Below are positions 10,196 through 19,160 of a stretch of DNA of 64,000 nt, piece by piece. The notes below the pieces were generated by a model. It saw only the letters and a list, made by a program, of their open reading frames with translations. It searched no databases and was not told the DNA's origin. This stretch comes from SHZL01 sp963815185 (GTDB lineage: Bacteria; Pseudomonadota; Gammaproteobacteria; Xanthomonadales; SZUA-36), in assembly GCA_963815185.1 (NCBI GenBank), contig CAWFGC010000009.1:806001-870000 (forward strand). The letters are read 5' to 3'. The number at the start of each line of letters is the position of its first letter. The stretch's first letter is position 1. The position numbers were made by a program, and so were the translations under genes.

Positions 10196-10645
10196 TCATG
10201 TCAGATCCCGCATTTCCACCATGTATATGTGTTCGCAATACAGTACTGCCTCGCCCTTCTGATTATGCACCGTGGTTGCTTCCACCAGTCGCCCCAGCCC
10301 TTTTTGTTTTGGATCCGGAAACTTGTCTATGACCTTCACGGTCGTGCGAATGGTGTCTCCTATATGCACAGGCCGCACGAATCGAAGCTTGTCGTAGCCA
10401 TAGCTGAACGCCTTGAGATTGACGGTACCGGCGGCCAGGCCAACGCCGATAGTGAATACCATGGTGCCGTGGGCAATGCGGCGCCCAAAATCCTGCTGCT
10501 TGCACCACTCGACATCCATGTGATGAGGATAGAAGTCACCGCTGTGCCCGGCGTGCACGACGAAATCGGTTTCCGTAATTGTCCGCCCGAACGATTCTCG
10601 CGTTTCGCCCAAAGCATAATCTTCAAAGTATTTTTCAATGAACAA
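10196..10645 (-). CDS. MaoC-family dehydratase
   Basis: Hot-dog fold enoyl-CoA-hydratase-like protein, 149 residues. It shows the hydratase motif as DFYPHHMDVEWCKQQDFG followed by RIAHGTMVFTIGVGL and the conserved SYGYDKLRFVRPVHIGDTI. The likely start is a TTG (MFIEKYFEDY); no ATG is available nearby and the ribosome site is weak. It is divergent from the CaiB gene at 10809 across a 130-base AT-rich promoter region. It is a paralog of the MaoC protein at 17369-17887, which also sits with a CaiB gene. Probable hydration or dehydration of a CoA thioester. Confidence 0.85.
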   Translation of the reverse strand: MFIEKYFEDYALGETRESFGRTITETDFVVHAGHSGDFYPHHMDVEWCKQQDFGRRIAHGTMVFTIGVGLAAGTVNLKAFSYGYDKLRFVRPVHIGDTIRTTVKVIDKFPDPKQKGLGRLVEATTVHNQKGEAVLYCEHIYMVEMRDLT

Positions 10646-10808
10646 CTTCTTGATCTCAAAAGGACAACTTCGTGTCCACGAAATTGTGTACAGGAGCCCG
10701 ACAAGTCATCGCGATATTAGTTCATTTGTAAAAATAGTTTTGCACATACGAAAATAAATTACAATCTGCTAAAATTTGAGACCAAAGGTGCTAAATGATG
10801 TCGGGAAA

Positions 10809-11966
10809 ATGATCAAGGAAACGCCACGCTTGCCTTTGGAAGGTTTGCTGGTACTCGAGTTTGCCCAGTTCCTGGCAGGGCCACTGGCTGGTTTACGTTT
10901 GGCTGACCTCGGCGCACGCGTGATCAAGATCGAGCGGGCCGGAAGCGGCGATCAGGGTCGCCAGATTCATCTCAGCGACAGCATTCCGGAGGGAATCAAC
11001 AGCCATTTTCAGGCCATCAACCGAAACAAAGAGAGTTTTGCAGCCGACCTGAAAAATGAAACGGACAGGCTGCGTGTATTTAAATTGATTGAAAGCGCGG
11101 ATGTGTTGATCGAGAACTTTCCGTCCGGGCGTTTTTGATCGTTTGGGCTTTTCCTTCGAGGCCGTGTCGAAAGTGAATCCCAGGCTGATCTATGCCTCGA
11201 TTACGGGTTATGGACGGGACGGTCCCTGGGTTGAACTTCCCGGGCAGGACCTCTTGGCTCAAGCACGCTCCGGCGTTATGTGGTTGAACGGGCTGGACAC
11301 TGGTGCGCCCGTGCCGATCGGTTTGTCCATAGCCGACATGCTGGCCGGGCACAATCTCACCGAAGGGATCCTCGCCGCCCTGGTGCGGCTGGGAGTAAGC
11401 GGCCGGGGCGGACAAGTCTCCACCAGCCTGCTCGAATGTCTGCTGGACTTGCAGTTCGAGGTATTGACCACGTACCTGAATGACGGCAACCGTCCTCCGG
11501 CTCGCGCTCATCGCCACGGCGCCAGCGCCTACTTGCCGGCACCATATGGCGTGTACCCGACAACCGATGGCCATATTGCGATCGCCATGACGCCAGTCGA
11601 CCGGCTAATGCAATTGCTGGGCATGCCAGAACACAGAGCATTCGAAAAAGCCAGCCTCGCGTTTTCAGACAAGCAGAAAATTCTCGACAGGTGGCCGGAC
11701 GACTGTCCCAGGATTGCACGCAGCATTGGCTCGACATTCTGCAAGCGCAGGATATTTGGTGTGCCGATGTTCACGACTGGAGCCAACTACTGAAATCGAA
11801 AGGGTTTTCGGCGCTGGACATGGTGCAGGACCTCCAAATCGAAGGCCAATGCGTGAAGACCCTGCGCGTTCCAATCAACATCGATGGCAAGCGCTTGAAG
11901 TCCTCGAAGCCCGCACCAACAGTGGGCGAGCACACTCAGCAATTGGTTGACGAATTCATGATTTAG
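10809..11966 (+). CDS. Class III (CaiB/BaiF) CoA-transferase, two frameshifts
   Basis: Family III CoA-transferase, about 385 residues. N-terminal LAGPLAGLRLADLGARVIKI, middle YASITGYGRDGPWVELPGQD (catalytic Asp in PGQD) and C-terminal SLLECLLDLQ blocks are clear. One frame change sits at about 11135, where a run of five T turns GRFDRLGF into a stop; removing one T restores the family sequence. A second lies near 11690. Both look like homopolymer or single-base errors. ATG 10809 (MIKETPRLPLEG) is taken as start; an in-frame ATG exists at 10776. It pairs with the divergent MaoC gene, mirroring the MaoC-CaiB arrangement at 17369-20333. Confidence 0.85.
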
Positions 11967-12024
11967 CCGCGTCCGGCATTTGGCAATCCTATCGGCACGG
12001 CAGGGTTTAGAATGGAAGTTCGAA

Positions 12025-12228
12025 ATGGGTTCTAGGTCTCGACAAAGAATTATTGACGCCCACATACATTGGTGGGACCTGGAAGACAACTATTATCCGT
12101 GGTTGACGGACAAGCTGGCCGAATCACAGGAAAGTGGACTTGCCGGCGCGGCAACGCGATCGAACATTACCGACTGCAATTGTGACAATTCGGACAGAGT
12201 CTTCGGCCTCGCCTGCTCCCCTGCATAA
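12025..12228 (+). pseudogene. N-terminal fragment of a COG3618 amidohydrolase (lactonase type)
   Basis: Starts at an ATG with GGAAG 6 bases upstream and reads MGSRSRQRIIDAHIHWWDLE then NYYPWLTDKLAE. The DAHIHWWD metal-binding motif and YPWL are the start of the COG3618/Amidohydro_2 family, which includes L-fuconolactonase and other sugar-lactone hydrolases of about 280-300 residues. Similarity ends near 12125 and the frame stops at 12228, so about 80 percent of the gene is missing. I could not find the rest nearby in another frame. It may be the relic of an alternative aldonolactonase, a role now filled by the SMP-30 protein at 49209-50154. Confidence 0.6.
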
Positions 12229-12239
12229 AGGAACCCAAA

Positions 12240-13031
12240 GTGCGCAAGAGTAAACTCGCCAAGGTACCCAAGAATGGAAACTATCGCGCACCAGCGTTGG
12301 AACGGGGACTGGACATACTGGAATTGCTTTCCAGCAAGACGCACGCGATTTCCCAGGCGGGCATTGCCAGGGAATTGGGCCGATCCAGCAGTGAGGTATT
12401 CCGGATGTTGAGCTGTCTGGTCGACCGGGGTTACGTAGCCCGCAGTAGCCCGGACGACGGTTACGTGCTCACAATGCGGCTTTATCAGCTGGTTCAAAAC
12501 TGGCCCTTTCTGAAAAACATTGTGGAAGTCTCTTTGCCCGAAATGCATCACCTTGCGCGGCAGGCCAAACAGTCCTGTCACTTGAGCATTTACAGCGCCG
12601 GGCGGGTGCATGTTGCCGCTCAGGTGGAAAGTCCTGCAGCCATTGGTGTCACTGTAAAACTCGCGGTGGATTATCCATTGCTACAAACAGCATCGGGACG
12701 TGTTCTCCTCGCATGGCAACCGGAACGCACGGTAGACCACTGGATCGCAGCAAGCGCCTCTACCATGTCAGCAAAGAAGAAAGATGAGCTCAACGATCGT
12801 CTGAAAGCCATCCGATCCAGGGGCCACGAACTGTCCGACAGCGACGTTGTGCGGGGCTTAACCGATATGAGTTTCCCCATACTTGATGTCAATGATATTG
12901 CGCTGGCGGTGCTGACCATGCCCTATCTCAGCCCCTTGAAAAGGCACCGGAATATTGAGCATGCAGTTCCACTGGTCCACCGCGCTGCGCTCGCAATTTC
13001 CCGGACACTTAACGTACCGGCCAGGGCATAA
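12240..13031 (+). CDS. IclR-family transcriptional regulator
   Basis: 263 residues. N-terminal winged helix (ALERGLDILELLSSKTHAIS, then IARELGRSSSEVFRMLSCL) followed by the IclR effector domain (LPEMHHLARQAKQSCHLSI, TASGRVLLAW, SFPILD). The GTG at 12240 is preferred because AAAGGA lies 7 bases upstream. It is directly upstream of, and co-directional with, the linalool-dehydratase-family gene. It therefore probably controls that gene and perhaps the CaiB-MaoC cluster. IclR effectors are usually small organic acids. It is an alternative, less favoured owner of the 12-bp palindromes found elsewhere. Confidence 0.9.
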   Translation: MRKSKLAKVPKNGNYRAPALERGLDILELLSSKTHAISQAGIARELGRSSSEVFRMLSCLVDRGYVARSSPDDGYVLTMRLYQLVQNWPFLKNIVEVSLPEMHHLARQAKQSCHLSIYSAGRVHVAAQVESPAAIGVTVKLAVDYPLLQTASGRVLLAWQPERTVDHWIAASASTMSAKKKDELNDRLKAIRSRGHELSDSDVVRGLTDMSFPILDVNDIALAVLTMPYLSPLKRHRNIEHAVPLVHRAALAISRTLNVPARA

Positions 13032-13091
13032 AGGCTGCCGGTGGCGAAAAACAGTACAGGTTTGATCCAAATCAAAGCAGCAGGAGGACGT

Positions 13092-14677
13092 ATGTCAACT
13101 GTCAGCAAAAGGCACCCCCAACGGCACGATAACCGAGCCGAACTACTGGCATCCGTTCCGAATCTCGACAAGTACGAGATTGGACATATCCGGCACATTG
13201 AAAATCTCGCCCACCAACCACATGGCGAGTGGGCGCACATGGGCATCCGCAGCCCATTTCAGGAAAATTTCGAATCCCTTCGTTACCAACTGGCCTATAT
13301 GGCATTTGCCATCGGCTTGACTCACTTTAATCGATTGCCGGCCGCACCGGGTTACTTCAAGTCTACATTTGGTCACCTGATTCAGAAGATGCTGTTGCCG
13401 GACGTCTGGTACTACTGGCGCGATACGAGCCGAGGCGGCGGTGCAGCCAACTATGATGCGCCACGAGCGACGGTTGGATTGATCCCGTGATCAAAGACAA
13501 CATCATGTTCAGCGCATACGTGCAGTTCATGTCGGTGATGCACCACTTCCTGTTTAACGATGACAAGTACACAAATCCCGGCGCGCTGACTTTTCAATTC
13601 AATCCAATCCTGTTCTCCAGGGATGAAGCGAAGGACTTCGTCTACGACGAAAATACGCTGAATGACCACATCTACTGGCAAATGGTGGAAAGCGGGTATC
13701 TGGGCGTCGCGTGCGAACCCTATTGCGTCTTCCAGATCTGCAACCAGCCTGCAATCCTGGCCTTCCGGCTCCATGACGTACTCCACGGCACATCGCGCGC
13801 AAAGGAAGTGACAGACGGTTTCATCTCCGCCTGGGAAAGATTTGGAATGCTGGATGAAAACGGACGTTTTTACGCATATGTGCGGACAGACAAGGATCAG
13901 GCCATTCCGAACACTTTGGGGCCCTGGGTCGATTGTTGGCTGGGTACGCTTTTGCACGCGTGGAATTCCGAACTTGTACGCCAGCAGTATGAGCGGGTCG
14001 TTCCGGACTGGCTGGTGGAATATCCCGACGGCACGGCCTACGTGCCCCCGAGAATCCCGGACGATCCCGAACAGGACGCCAGTGCCGGCAGCGCGCTTGA
14101 TTTTGCCTGGGCAGCAGCCTGGTCCTCGGAAATGGGTGACAAATCACTTCTCGGCCGTTATCTGAAATACGCTGACGTGCATCTGAATCCGACATGGGAA
14201 AATGGGGGGTTCTTCTATCCAAGAAACGACCGGTACCAGGACGAAAACGGAAGAATCGTGATGATGAGCCCGTGCGCCGGCAATGCTCTATTACCATACG
14301 CACGGCTGAACGTTCCCAGCGGAATCTGGACTCTGTACAACAAGCCTTGGACGCAAGCCCATTTCTCGGAACCGTTGATTACCACTATTTCAGACAATCT
14401 GGACCTGTCCCGCGCCAGGTATCTGAAGGACCGGAAAGTGCTGGTCTTCACGACAAGATACCGTCAAGACGGCAGCGGTGACGGAAAACTCGTGATCTCC
14501 AACATGGTGAGCGGCGATCGCAGCCGGTGGCAGCTCATCGGTGACGGGCCATTCGCCGCCGCCGGCTCCGCCGAATCGGTGGAATCAAAGACTGTTGGCG
14601 CCGAACTTCAAGGAACCGATTTGAATCTGAGCTTCACACCGGACCAGGCGGGAACATTCATTTTGGCGTGGGACTGA
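13092..14677 (+). CDS. Linalool dehydratase/isomerase (LinD)-family protein, one frameshift
   Basis: About 528 residues once a frame change near 13465 is bridged, which gives GWIDPVIKDNIMFSAY. Recognised by similarity to linalool dehydratase-isomerase of Castellaniella, an alpha/alpha-barrel enzyme. The match is DPV.KDNIM, then ACEPYCVFQICNQPA, whose two Cys are 9 apart as in the LinD active site, and a LHGT block. The protein is longer than LinD (about 400 residues) because of extra C-terminal sequence ending in a beta-rich segment. The ATG at 13092 has AGGAGG 4 bases upstream. No export signal is evident, whereas LinD is periplasmic. The reaction could be a cofactor-free dehydration or isomerisation of an alcohol. 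The substrate in this context is unknown. Confidence 0.65.
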
Positions 14678-14729
14678 GAAACACGGACAGGATCGTTCCC
14701 GTTAAACACACTGGAGGTATTGGCACACC

Positions 14730-15245
14730 ATGTTTCATTGTCGATTCAGTCTTACGGACCACCATGGCAGGCCCGTGACCGAAAACACCTACCGAGACAA
14801 GTTTCTTCTCGTTTATTTCGGGTTTACCCATTGCCGCGCCGTGTGTCCCGCCTCGCTGAATCGGACTTCCGAGGTGTTGAACCTGCTGGGAGCGAATTCA
14901 GAACGCGTTCAAGCCCTGTACATATCGGTCGATCCGGAACGCGATACGCCGCAAGTAATGAAAACCTATCTGGAAGAAAAATATCCGAGGATATTGGGAC
15001 TAACCGGAACGATGGAACAAGTAGGGGCGGCGAAAAAAGTTTTCCACGTGTTCGCCAAGGCAAAGCCGGACGAAGAGGATCCGGATGGCTACGTTGTTCC
15101 CCACACAGCCTTTTTGTTCCTGATTGGCCCGGATGGGAATTACTTGACCCACTTTCCCGATCACCTGGCAGCAGATACCGTCGCATCACGCATACAGCCC
15201 TATTTGAATTCAGGCTCAGGCAACGGCATGCCTCAAGCGAGGTGA
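14730..15245 (+). CDS. SCO1/SenC-family protein
   Basis: 171-residue thioredoxin-fold protein with the copper-binding CxxxC (Cys35 and Cys39 in THCRAVCPA) and the distal His125 (VVPHTAF), plus ISVDPERDTP. Family members deliver copper to cytochrome oxidase or act as thiol-disulfide reductases. No signal peptide or membrane anchor is visible, and GGAGG is 13 bases before the ATG, longer than usual. The true start may therefore be elsewhere or the N-terminus lost. It lies between the LinD-like and TIM-barrel genes on the same strand; no cytochrome oxidase gene is in the window. The link to its neighbours is unclear. Confidence 0.85.
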   Translation: MFHCRFSLTDHHGRPVTENTYRDKFLLVYFGFTHCRAVCPASLNRTSEVLNLLGANSERVQALYISVDPERDTPQVMKTYLEEKYPRILGLTGTMEQVGAAKKVFHVFAKAKPDEEDPDGYVVPHTAFLFLIGPDGNYLTHFPDHLAADTVASRIQPYLNSGSGNGMPQAR

Positions 15246-15314
15246 TCTAATGGCGTCAGCCCTCAAAATCGATTGCGGTGCGCGCAGATCACTGTGACCA
15301 AGATGGAGCCACAA

Positions 15315-17144
15315 ATGAGTATCATCGCTTGTTACGATAACGCCCCCACGCCCGTGCGCCATGCCATTCACCGATTGGCGGCGCATACCGGATTCGAGAT
15401 TGGCCAGATAGAGCAAAATGAAGCGGGCGTCTCCATCGAGTTGAACGCTGTACCCAAACCCAGGATTGGCCCCCAGGGTTACATCATCCGATCCTCGGGC
15501 GATCTGCAGATCGTTATTGCGGGCAACACCGACGAAGGCGTCGCCAACGGTATCTATACCTGTTTACGCACGCTGATGATCGAACACAGCACGAATCCCG
15601 CTTCCCGGATCTGGAATATAGAGGAAAAACCTCATTTTGCGATCCGAGCAATGCAAGTCGCCGCTTATCGTTTCGGCGCTTCATTTGGTTTCGCTGCTCT
15701 GAGTCCCGACCGATGGTCCTTCGAAGAATGGCAGGAGTATGTTGATTTCATGCGCCTGTGCAACATGACAACCCTGGTGTTGGCTTCTCACCGCGCCTAC
15801 CATCCGGACTATCCACACAGTGAGCGAGAACGATGGCGCTATGAAGTGTGGAAGCAGGTCATGCATTACTGCCATCAAGTGGGAATCAAGTTCAATTGGT
15901 ACATCAACCCGAACCTGGTAACGCAGCAAGCGTATTGGGACAATCCTGATTTGCGCGCAGAACAGGACGAGGGCGCCTGGCATAGCAGCGGCCTGAGCTG
16001 GGATAAGGGTAAGGATCTGATCCTGAAAAACCAGCAGTACGCCTTCGAGTTCTTCAAGGGCATGGACGGTTTGGAGGTTATTTTTAGTGACGGCGGGGGC
16101 TTGTCGTTTGATGAGGAAACGGGTGCGGACCCTTCGGCCTACTTTGCCGACGCCGTCAAAAGTTACGTTGAGCTGTTGCGCCAAACGGGCAATGATGCCC
16201 AATTCGTATTCTGGAATTGGGTGCTGTATATCTGGTCGAGCGTCATGATCCCGGAGCACATGCTCGAGAAATATCCAAAGTACCGGACCATGCAGGATGA
16301 CGTCATTCCTTTATTGCCAAAGGACGTTGCCTGGCTGGATGCTTCCGTGCTTACGATGATCCAGAATCTCGAGCCACGCATCAGGGATCGGAACAACCCG
16401 CCGCTGCGAGAAGGCCTGCTTATCGGAAAGGAAAACGGGTTCCGGCCGGTTATTGATTTCTTCTGGTATATGAACCCGGAATACTCGGTTAACATGTTGC
16501 CCCACCCGTTCATCAAACGCAGCATCCAGGAAGCCCGATACGCCAGGGACGAGATTGATGCCGATGGCGTGGAAGGCTATCGTCTGGCACCGCCGTGCCG
16601 TATTCTGAGCGATTATGTGTTCTTCCGTGTGGCTTCGGACCCTTCGCTTTCTGCGGAACAACTGGTTGACGAACTTGTTGGTTTGTTGACTGAGTCTTCA
16701 GAACAGCGAGAGGATGTCAAGGCGGCCATCAAGCTCCTGGAACAATTCTGGTCGACGCACAAACTCGAAGACATTGAGAAAGCGGAAGTCCTCTTTAGAA
16801 TGGCCATGACGTCGGGAAACTCCAAGAATCTCGAACGCGTCAGTAACGGTGTGACCTTTCTTATGTACATCGTGAGACTGGCTCAGCCTGACGTCACGCA
16901 GGAGCAAAAGCCGCGGCTACTTAAACAATTTTTCGAGACGATCAAACCAATGTATATCTTCCAGGGTGTTACAGCGGATGTGGTTTGGCTACCTGAAGCA
17001 GAGCGCTTCTTCAATGTCCGGGTCGGTATGATGGTGGAAGATTATCGACGCTTTGTCTGGAAGCCGGAAACAGTCGACCGCAGCATCTACCCCAAGGCCT
17101 CCTCAAAGCCATACACCCTGAATTGGCCATCGGTTGACGGTTAG
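15315..17144 (+). CDS. Large GH20/GH67-like TIM-barrel protein, cytosolic copy
   Basis: 609 residues, intact. The N-terminal 100 residues (NTDEGVANGIYTCLRTLMIE) look like the alpha/beta domain preceding GH20/GH67-type barrels. A barrel region follows (FEEWQEYVDFMRLCNMTTLV, KFNWYINPNLV, LEVIFSDGGGLSF, FVFWNWVLYIW, FFWYMNPEYS) and then a helical C-terminal domain. I do not recognise a defined CAZy family. Acidic candidates for catalysis include the Asp and Glu of FSDGGGLSFDEE. ATG 15315 is chosen for GGAG 6 bases upstream. No signal peptide is present, so it should act in the cytoplasm. The pseudogene-like copy at 26931-28935 is a paralog that does carry a signal peptide. Possibly a glycosidase finishing imported oligosaccharides. 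Confidence 0.7.
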   Translation: MSIIACYDNAPTPVRHAIHRLAAHTGFEIGQIEQNEAGVSIELNAVPKPRIGPQGYIIRSSGDLQIVIAGNTDEGVANGIYTCLRTLMIEHSTNPASRIWNIEEKPHFAIRAMQVAAYRFGASFGFAALSPDRWSFEEWQEYVDFMRLCNMTTLVLASHRAYHPDYPHSERERWRYEVWKQVMHYCHQVGIKFNWYINPNLVTQQAYWDNPDLRAEQDEGAWHSSGLSWDKGKDLILKNQQYAFEFFKGMDGLEVIFSDGGGLSFDEETGADPSAYFADAVKSYVELLRQTGNDAQFVFWNWVLYIWSSVMIPEHMLEKYPKYRTMQDDVIPLLPKDVAWLDASVLTMIQNLEPRIRDRNNPPLREGLLIGKENGFRPVIDFFWYMNPEYSVNMLPHPFIKRSIQEARYARDEIDADGVEGYRLAPPCRILSDYVFFRVASDPSLSAEQLVDELVGLLTESSEQREDVKAAIKLLEQFWSTHKLEDIEKAEVLFRMAMTSGNSKNLERVSNGVTFLMYIVRLAQPDVTQEQKPRLLKQFFETIKPMYIFQGVTADVVWLPEAERFFNVRVGMMVEDYRRFVWKPETVDRSIYPKASSKPYTLNWPSVDG

Positions 17145-17188
17145 GACTTGAGTCGTGCAGGCGGCACTAGCCCCGGGGCATGTTAGGT

Positions 17189-17200
17189 GTAACATGTTAG
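17189..17200. promoter_or_regulatory. Operator-like palindrome, site 3 (GTAACATGTTAG)
   Basis: 11 of 12 match to the perfect palindrome CTAACATGTTAG, 169 bases before the MaoC gene that starts the MaoC - SBP-like - CaiB - Gfo - GH172 run. A degenerate second half-site (CATGTTAG at 17179-17186) lies 14 bases upstream, giving a tandem appearance. Confidence 0.65.
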
Positions 17201-17368
17201 AGTGCGATAGTTTTGGGGCTAAAGCTTGATTATACCCAATCATTATTGCAGACTAAAATGTCAATTGCTTCACTCAGAATGATGCCCAACGCGGGGATCC
17301 TCTGCGGCCCCGGCTGTCGCGGACTGCGTCGCCGGGCAGAATTCCCATGAATTACAGGAAAACTGCGC

Positions 17369-17887
17369 ATGTATGACGTCAAAATCCCACCCGAACACCG
17401 GAAGATTCCGCTGTGGGGTTGTGAAGACCTCTACTGGGAGGACTTCGAAATCGGTCACCAGGTGCGCACCATCCGCCGCACGCTGACCGAAGGCGAAAGC
17501 ATGACCTTCAACACGCTGATGGTGGATATCCACCCGTACGTCAACGACAAGGTGTTCGCCGAAGAAGAAGGGCTGTTTGGGCAGCGGCTGGTCGCCGGGG
17601 CATTTGTTTTCAGCGCCGGCATTGGACTGGTCGCAACCAATTGGCTGCAGGCTTTTTCCTACGGCTACGACCGGCTGCGCTTCATCAAACCGGTATTCAT
17701 TGGTGACACCATTTATACGGTGCGCACCAACATCGACAAGCAGCCCAAGTATGAAGACCGTGGACTAACCCGCGCCAAGTACGAAGTGTTCAAGGGCGAA
17801 GGGGAACTGGTGCTTTACTGCGAACATCTGCAGACCGTGTTGTACCGCGACCCGGAAGCCATCAAGGGACAACAATCGGGGGCATGA
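17369..17887 (+). CDS. MaoC-family dehydratase
   Basis: 172-residue hot-dog fold hydratase-like protein. YWEDFEIGHQ, the RLVAGAFVFSAGIGL helix and SYGYDRLRFIKPVFIGDTI match the MaoC protein at 10196-10645 closely enough to be paralogs, as does the tail LYCEHLQTVLYRD. ATG 17369 has AGGA about 9 bases upstream. It is the first gene of a plus-strand run with an SBP-like protein, CaiB CoA-transferase, Gfo/Idh oxidoreductase and GH172, and follows operator-like site 3. Probable role: hydration or dehydration of a CoA thioester made by the CaiB partner. Confidence 0.9.
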   Translation: MYDVKIPPEHRKIPLWGCEDLYWEDFEIGHQVRTIRRTLTEGESMTFNTLMVDIHPYVNDKVFAEEEGLFGQRLVAGAFVFSAGIGLVATNWLQAFSYGYDRLRFIKPVFIGDTIYTVRTNIDKQPKYEDRGLTRAKYEVFKGEGELVLYCEHLQTVLYRDPEAIKGQQSGA

Positions 17888-17924
17888 ATCACCCCAACCG
17901 TATCGCAGGCAGCGGCTCGAGACC

Positions 17925-19115
17925 ATGACAACGAAAGGCAAGATACGCGGCATGGCATGGGATCATCCGCGCGCGCTGTTGCCTCTGTCTGCCATTTCGT
18001 CCGCATGGTCCAGGCAGCAAAATATCGATGTTGTTTGGGATGCACGGCCGCTGAAGGATTTCGAGGATCAGCCGCTAGAGGAACTGGCCGCTACCTATGA
18101 TCTCGTACTCATCGACTATCCCTTCGTTGGCACCGCGGCCCAGTCGGGGCTGATCGTGCCGGTCAACGACTGGGTCGATGCCGCTTACCTGACGGACCAG
18201 TCCAGGCACAGCGTGGGTCCGAGCTATGCGTCGTATACCTGGGCGGGAAAACAATGGGCGCTTGCAGTAGACGCAGCCGCGCAGGTCAGTGCGGCAAGAG
18301 CTGATTTGCTACAGGAATCGACACGCGCCATGCCCCCTGTAACCTGGCCGCAGGTCGCAGCCTGGGCAGGGGAATTGCGGTCCGCAAACAGCCGTGTCGC
18401 CATTCCGCTCAACCCCAACCATGCTTATTGCGCATTCCTGTCCATAGGCCTCAGCCTCGCGGGAAGAGGCTTCTGGCCTGTCGGCGGGTACGTGAACCAG
18501 ACCGCCGCGAAAACGGCGCTTGAATTCCTGCGCGCTATTGCCCTTGACCTGCACCCGCTTTCGCAGCGGGCTGATCCGATCGCGGTGTCGGACTGCATGG
18601 CCGATACGGATGAAATTGTCTTCGTGCCGTTGATGTTCGGTTACTCGAGCTATGCGCGCCCGGGTTTCCGCAAGCATGTCCTGCATTTCGGTAATGCGCC
18701 GCTTAGCGAAGAAGGTCACATCGGTTCCGTTCTGGGTGGTGTCGGAATCGCGCTGTCCGCCCGCAGTTCGAACCGCGAAGCCGCCGCGCATCTGGCTCGC
18801 ACCATTGCCTCTGCGGAAGTGCAAGCGGGGATTTACACGACATCAGGCGGGCAGCCCGGACACGCCGCTGCCTGGGAGTCGCCCGCTGCCAACCAGTGTG
18901 TGGGCGGGTTTTTTCTGGCAACCCGGATCACGATGGAGCACGCGTTTCTGCGGCCACGCGTGCCGGGGCACCGGCGCTTCCAGGAACTGGCGGGCATTCT
19001 CATCCATGATAATGTGTGGCAGAGCGATCGTACTGCGCAATCCTGCCTTGATGAGTTCAATCGGCTCACCGACGAATGGCTGGGCCAATGGGAATTGGCC
19101 GAAGTTAACGAATGA
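17925..19115 (+). CDS. Solute-binding-protein-like protein without signal peptide
   Basis: 396 residues resembling family-1 extracellular sugar-binding proteins of ABC importers: YDLVLIDYPFVGTAAQSGLI, NDWVDAAYL, TWAGKQWALAVDAAAQV and IALSARSSNREAAAHLA are typical SBP blocks. The N-terminus (MTTKGKIRGMAWDHPRALLP) has no hydrophobic signal or lipobox, and no permease or ATPase genes adjoin it. It is wedged between MaoC (37 bases upstream) and CaiB (46 bases downstream). It may therefore be a cytoplasmic ligand sensor or chaperone derived from an SBP, or its exported start may have been lost. Ligand unknown. Confidence 0.7.
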   Translation: MTTKGKIRGMAWDHPRALLPLSAISSAWSRQQNIDVVWDARPLKDFEDQPLEELAATYDLVLIDYPFVGTAAQSGLIVPVNDWVDAAYLTDQSRHSVGPSYASYTWAGKQWALAVDAAAQVSAARADLLQESTRAMPPVTWPQVAAWAGELRSANSRVAIPLNPNHAYCAFLSIGLSLAGRGFWPVGGYVNQTAAKTALEFLRAIALDLHPLSQRADPIAVSDCMADTDEIVFVPLMFGYSSYARPGFRKHVLHFGNAPLSEEGHIGSVLGGVGIALSARSSNREAAAHLARTIASAEVQAGIYTTSGGQPGHAAAWESPAANQCVGGFFLATRITMEHAFLRPRVPGHRRFQELAGILIHDNVWQSDRTAQSCLDEFNRLTDEWLGQWELAEVNE

Positions 19116-19160
19116 ACGGGCCGCTACCGGAAGCAAGCAAAATGCGCGAGGAGAATTCTG

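Noticed and set aside
16491..16502. TTAACATGTTGC resembling the operator palindrome
   Set aside because: Lies inside the TIM-barrel coding sequence (Asn-Met-Leu codons) and fails at the outer positions.
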